Below are positions 63,861-64,000 of a DNA stretch of 64,000 bases, piece by piece. Numbering within the stretch: position 1 is the stretch's first letter; the number at the start of each line of letters is the position of its first letter. Made by a program: the position numbers and the translations under genes. Where the stretch lies: positions 4,930,001 to 4,994,000 of the forward strand of contig NC_002678.2 of assembly GCF_000009625.1 (NCBI RefSeq). The letters run 5' to 3'. Origin of the DNA: Mesorhizobium japonicum MAFF 303099. Its GTDB lineage: Bacteria > Pseudomonadota > Alphaproteobacteria > Rhizobiales > Rhizobiaceae. The notes under the pieces are model-generated. The model searched no databases. It saw nothing but the letters and a program-made list of their open reading frames with translations, and was not told the origin of the DNA.

Positions 63861-64000
63861 GATGTGCCACTTTCCGGTCTTGGATTGCGGTCTCGGGCAT
63901 CGGCTTCAGACGTGCCTTGGCTTTCGGAAGGAGTGGCTGCAAACTGGTTGATATGGAATGTCCAGTTGGCAGGAAAAGAAATGGTCCAGTCTCCAGGTCC

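Overview
The window looks like part of a symbiosis island (integrative and conjugative element, ICE) of a Mesorhizobium of the M. loti type. Three things point there: a traR-traI quorum-sensing pair followed by a split fseA-like gene and a divergent qseM/qseC switch; a nodA-nodC-nodI-nodJ-nolO operon without nodB, the arrangement known from M. loti; and many decayed insertion sequences and gene fragments between intact modules. All calls come from reading the sequence and remembered family features; no database search was run.

Layout. 1-10.5 kb: a catabolic block with a DoeB-like deacetylase, remnants of a DoeA-like hydrolase and a DUF2817 gene, 3-methylaspartate ammonia-lyase, a CaiB-type CoA-transferase, a remnant of a citrate-lyase-like gene, a LysR regulator, an aldehyde dehydrogenase, a class I fumarase (possibly mesaconase), an Lrp regulator and a class III aminotransferase. 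10.5-15 kb: the ICE transfer switch (traR, traI, two-frame fseA, qseM, qseC, operators) and small XRE regulators. 15-17.5 kb: IS256 and IS110 material and an ArsR remnant. 17.5-27.4 kb: one-carbon/methyl-cycle genes (glyA, metK, broken adoK, metE under a cobalamin riboswitch) with a double cold-shock protein, a MucR-type regulator and two DUF982 genes. 27.5-35 kb: one intact and one truncated P450, OmpW, AraC, threonine aldolase, a GNAT and an omptin protease.

35.4-40.2 kb: the most unusual module. A three-gene operon (tandem ubiquitin-like protein, ThiF/E1-like adenylyltransferase, DUF6527-type protein) diverges from a four-gene operon (RHH repressor, GNAT, XRE regulator, ImmA/IrrE metallopeptidase). 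It is flanked by remnants, and the 3' end of its last gene recurs 7 kb away in a diverged ~1 kb segmental duplication that also carries an aldehyde dehydrogenase remnant and an island-wide repeat.

41-48 kb: a nod box and a frameshifted nolL-like acyltransferase, an IS630 pseudogene, and a GT10 glycosyltransferase gene cut in two by an IS3 element with a 3-bp target duplication. 48.4-51.8 kb: ICE maintenance genes (ardC, DUF2958, ParB-like). 52-63 kb: PhyH-type dioxygenase, UbiM-like hydroxylase, nod-box-linked nodS, then nodA-nodC-nodI-nodJ-nolO behind another nod box. Together nodA, nodC, nodS and nolO assemble and decorate the lipochitooligosaccharide and nodIJ exports it; the methyl-cycle genes could supply S-adenosylmethionine for NodS (inference). 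The last kilobase holds decayed fragments, including a sulfhydrylase pseudogene.
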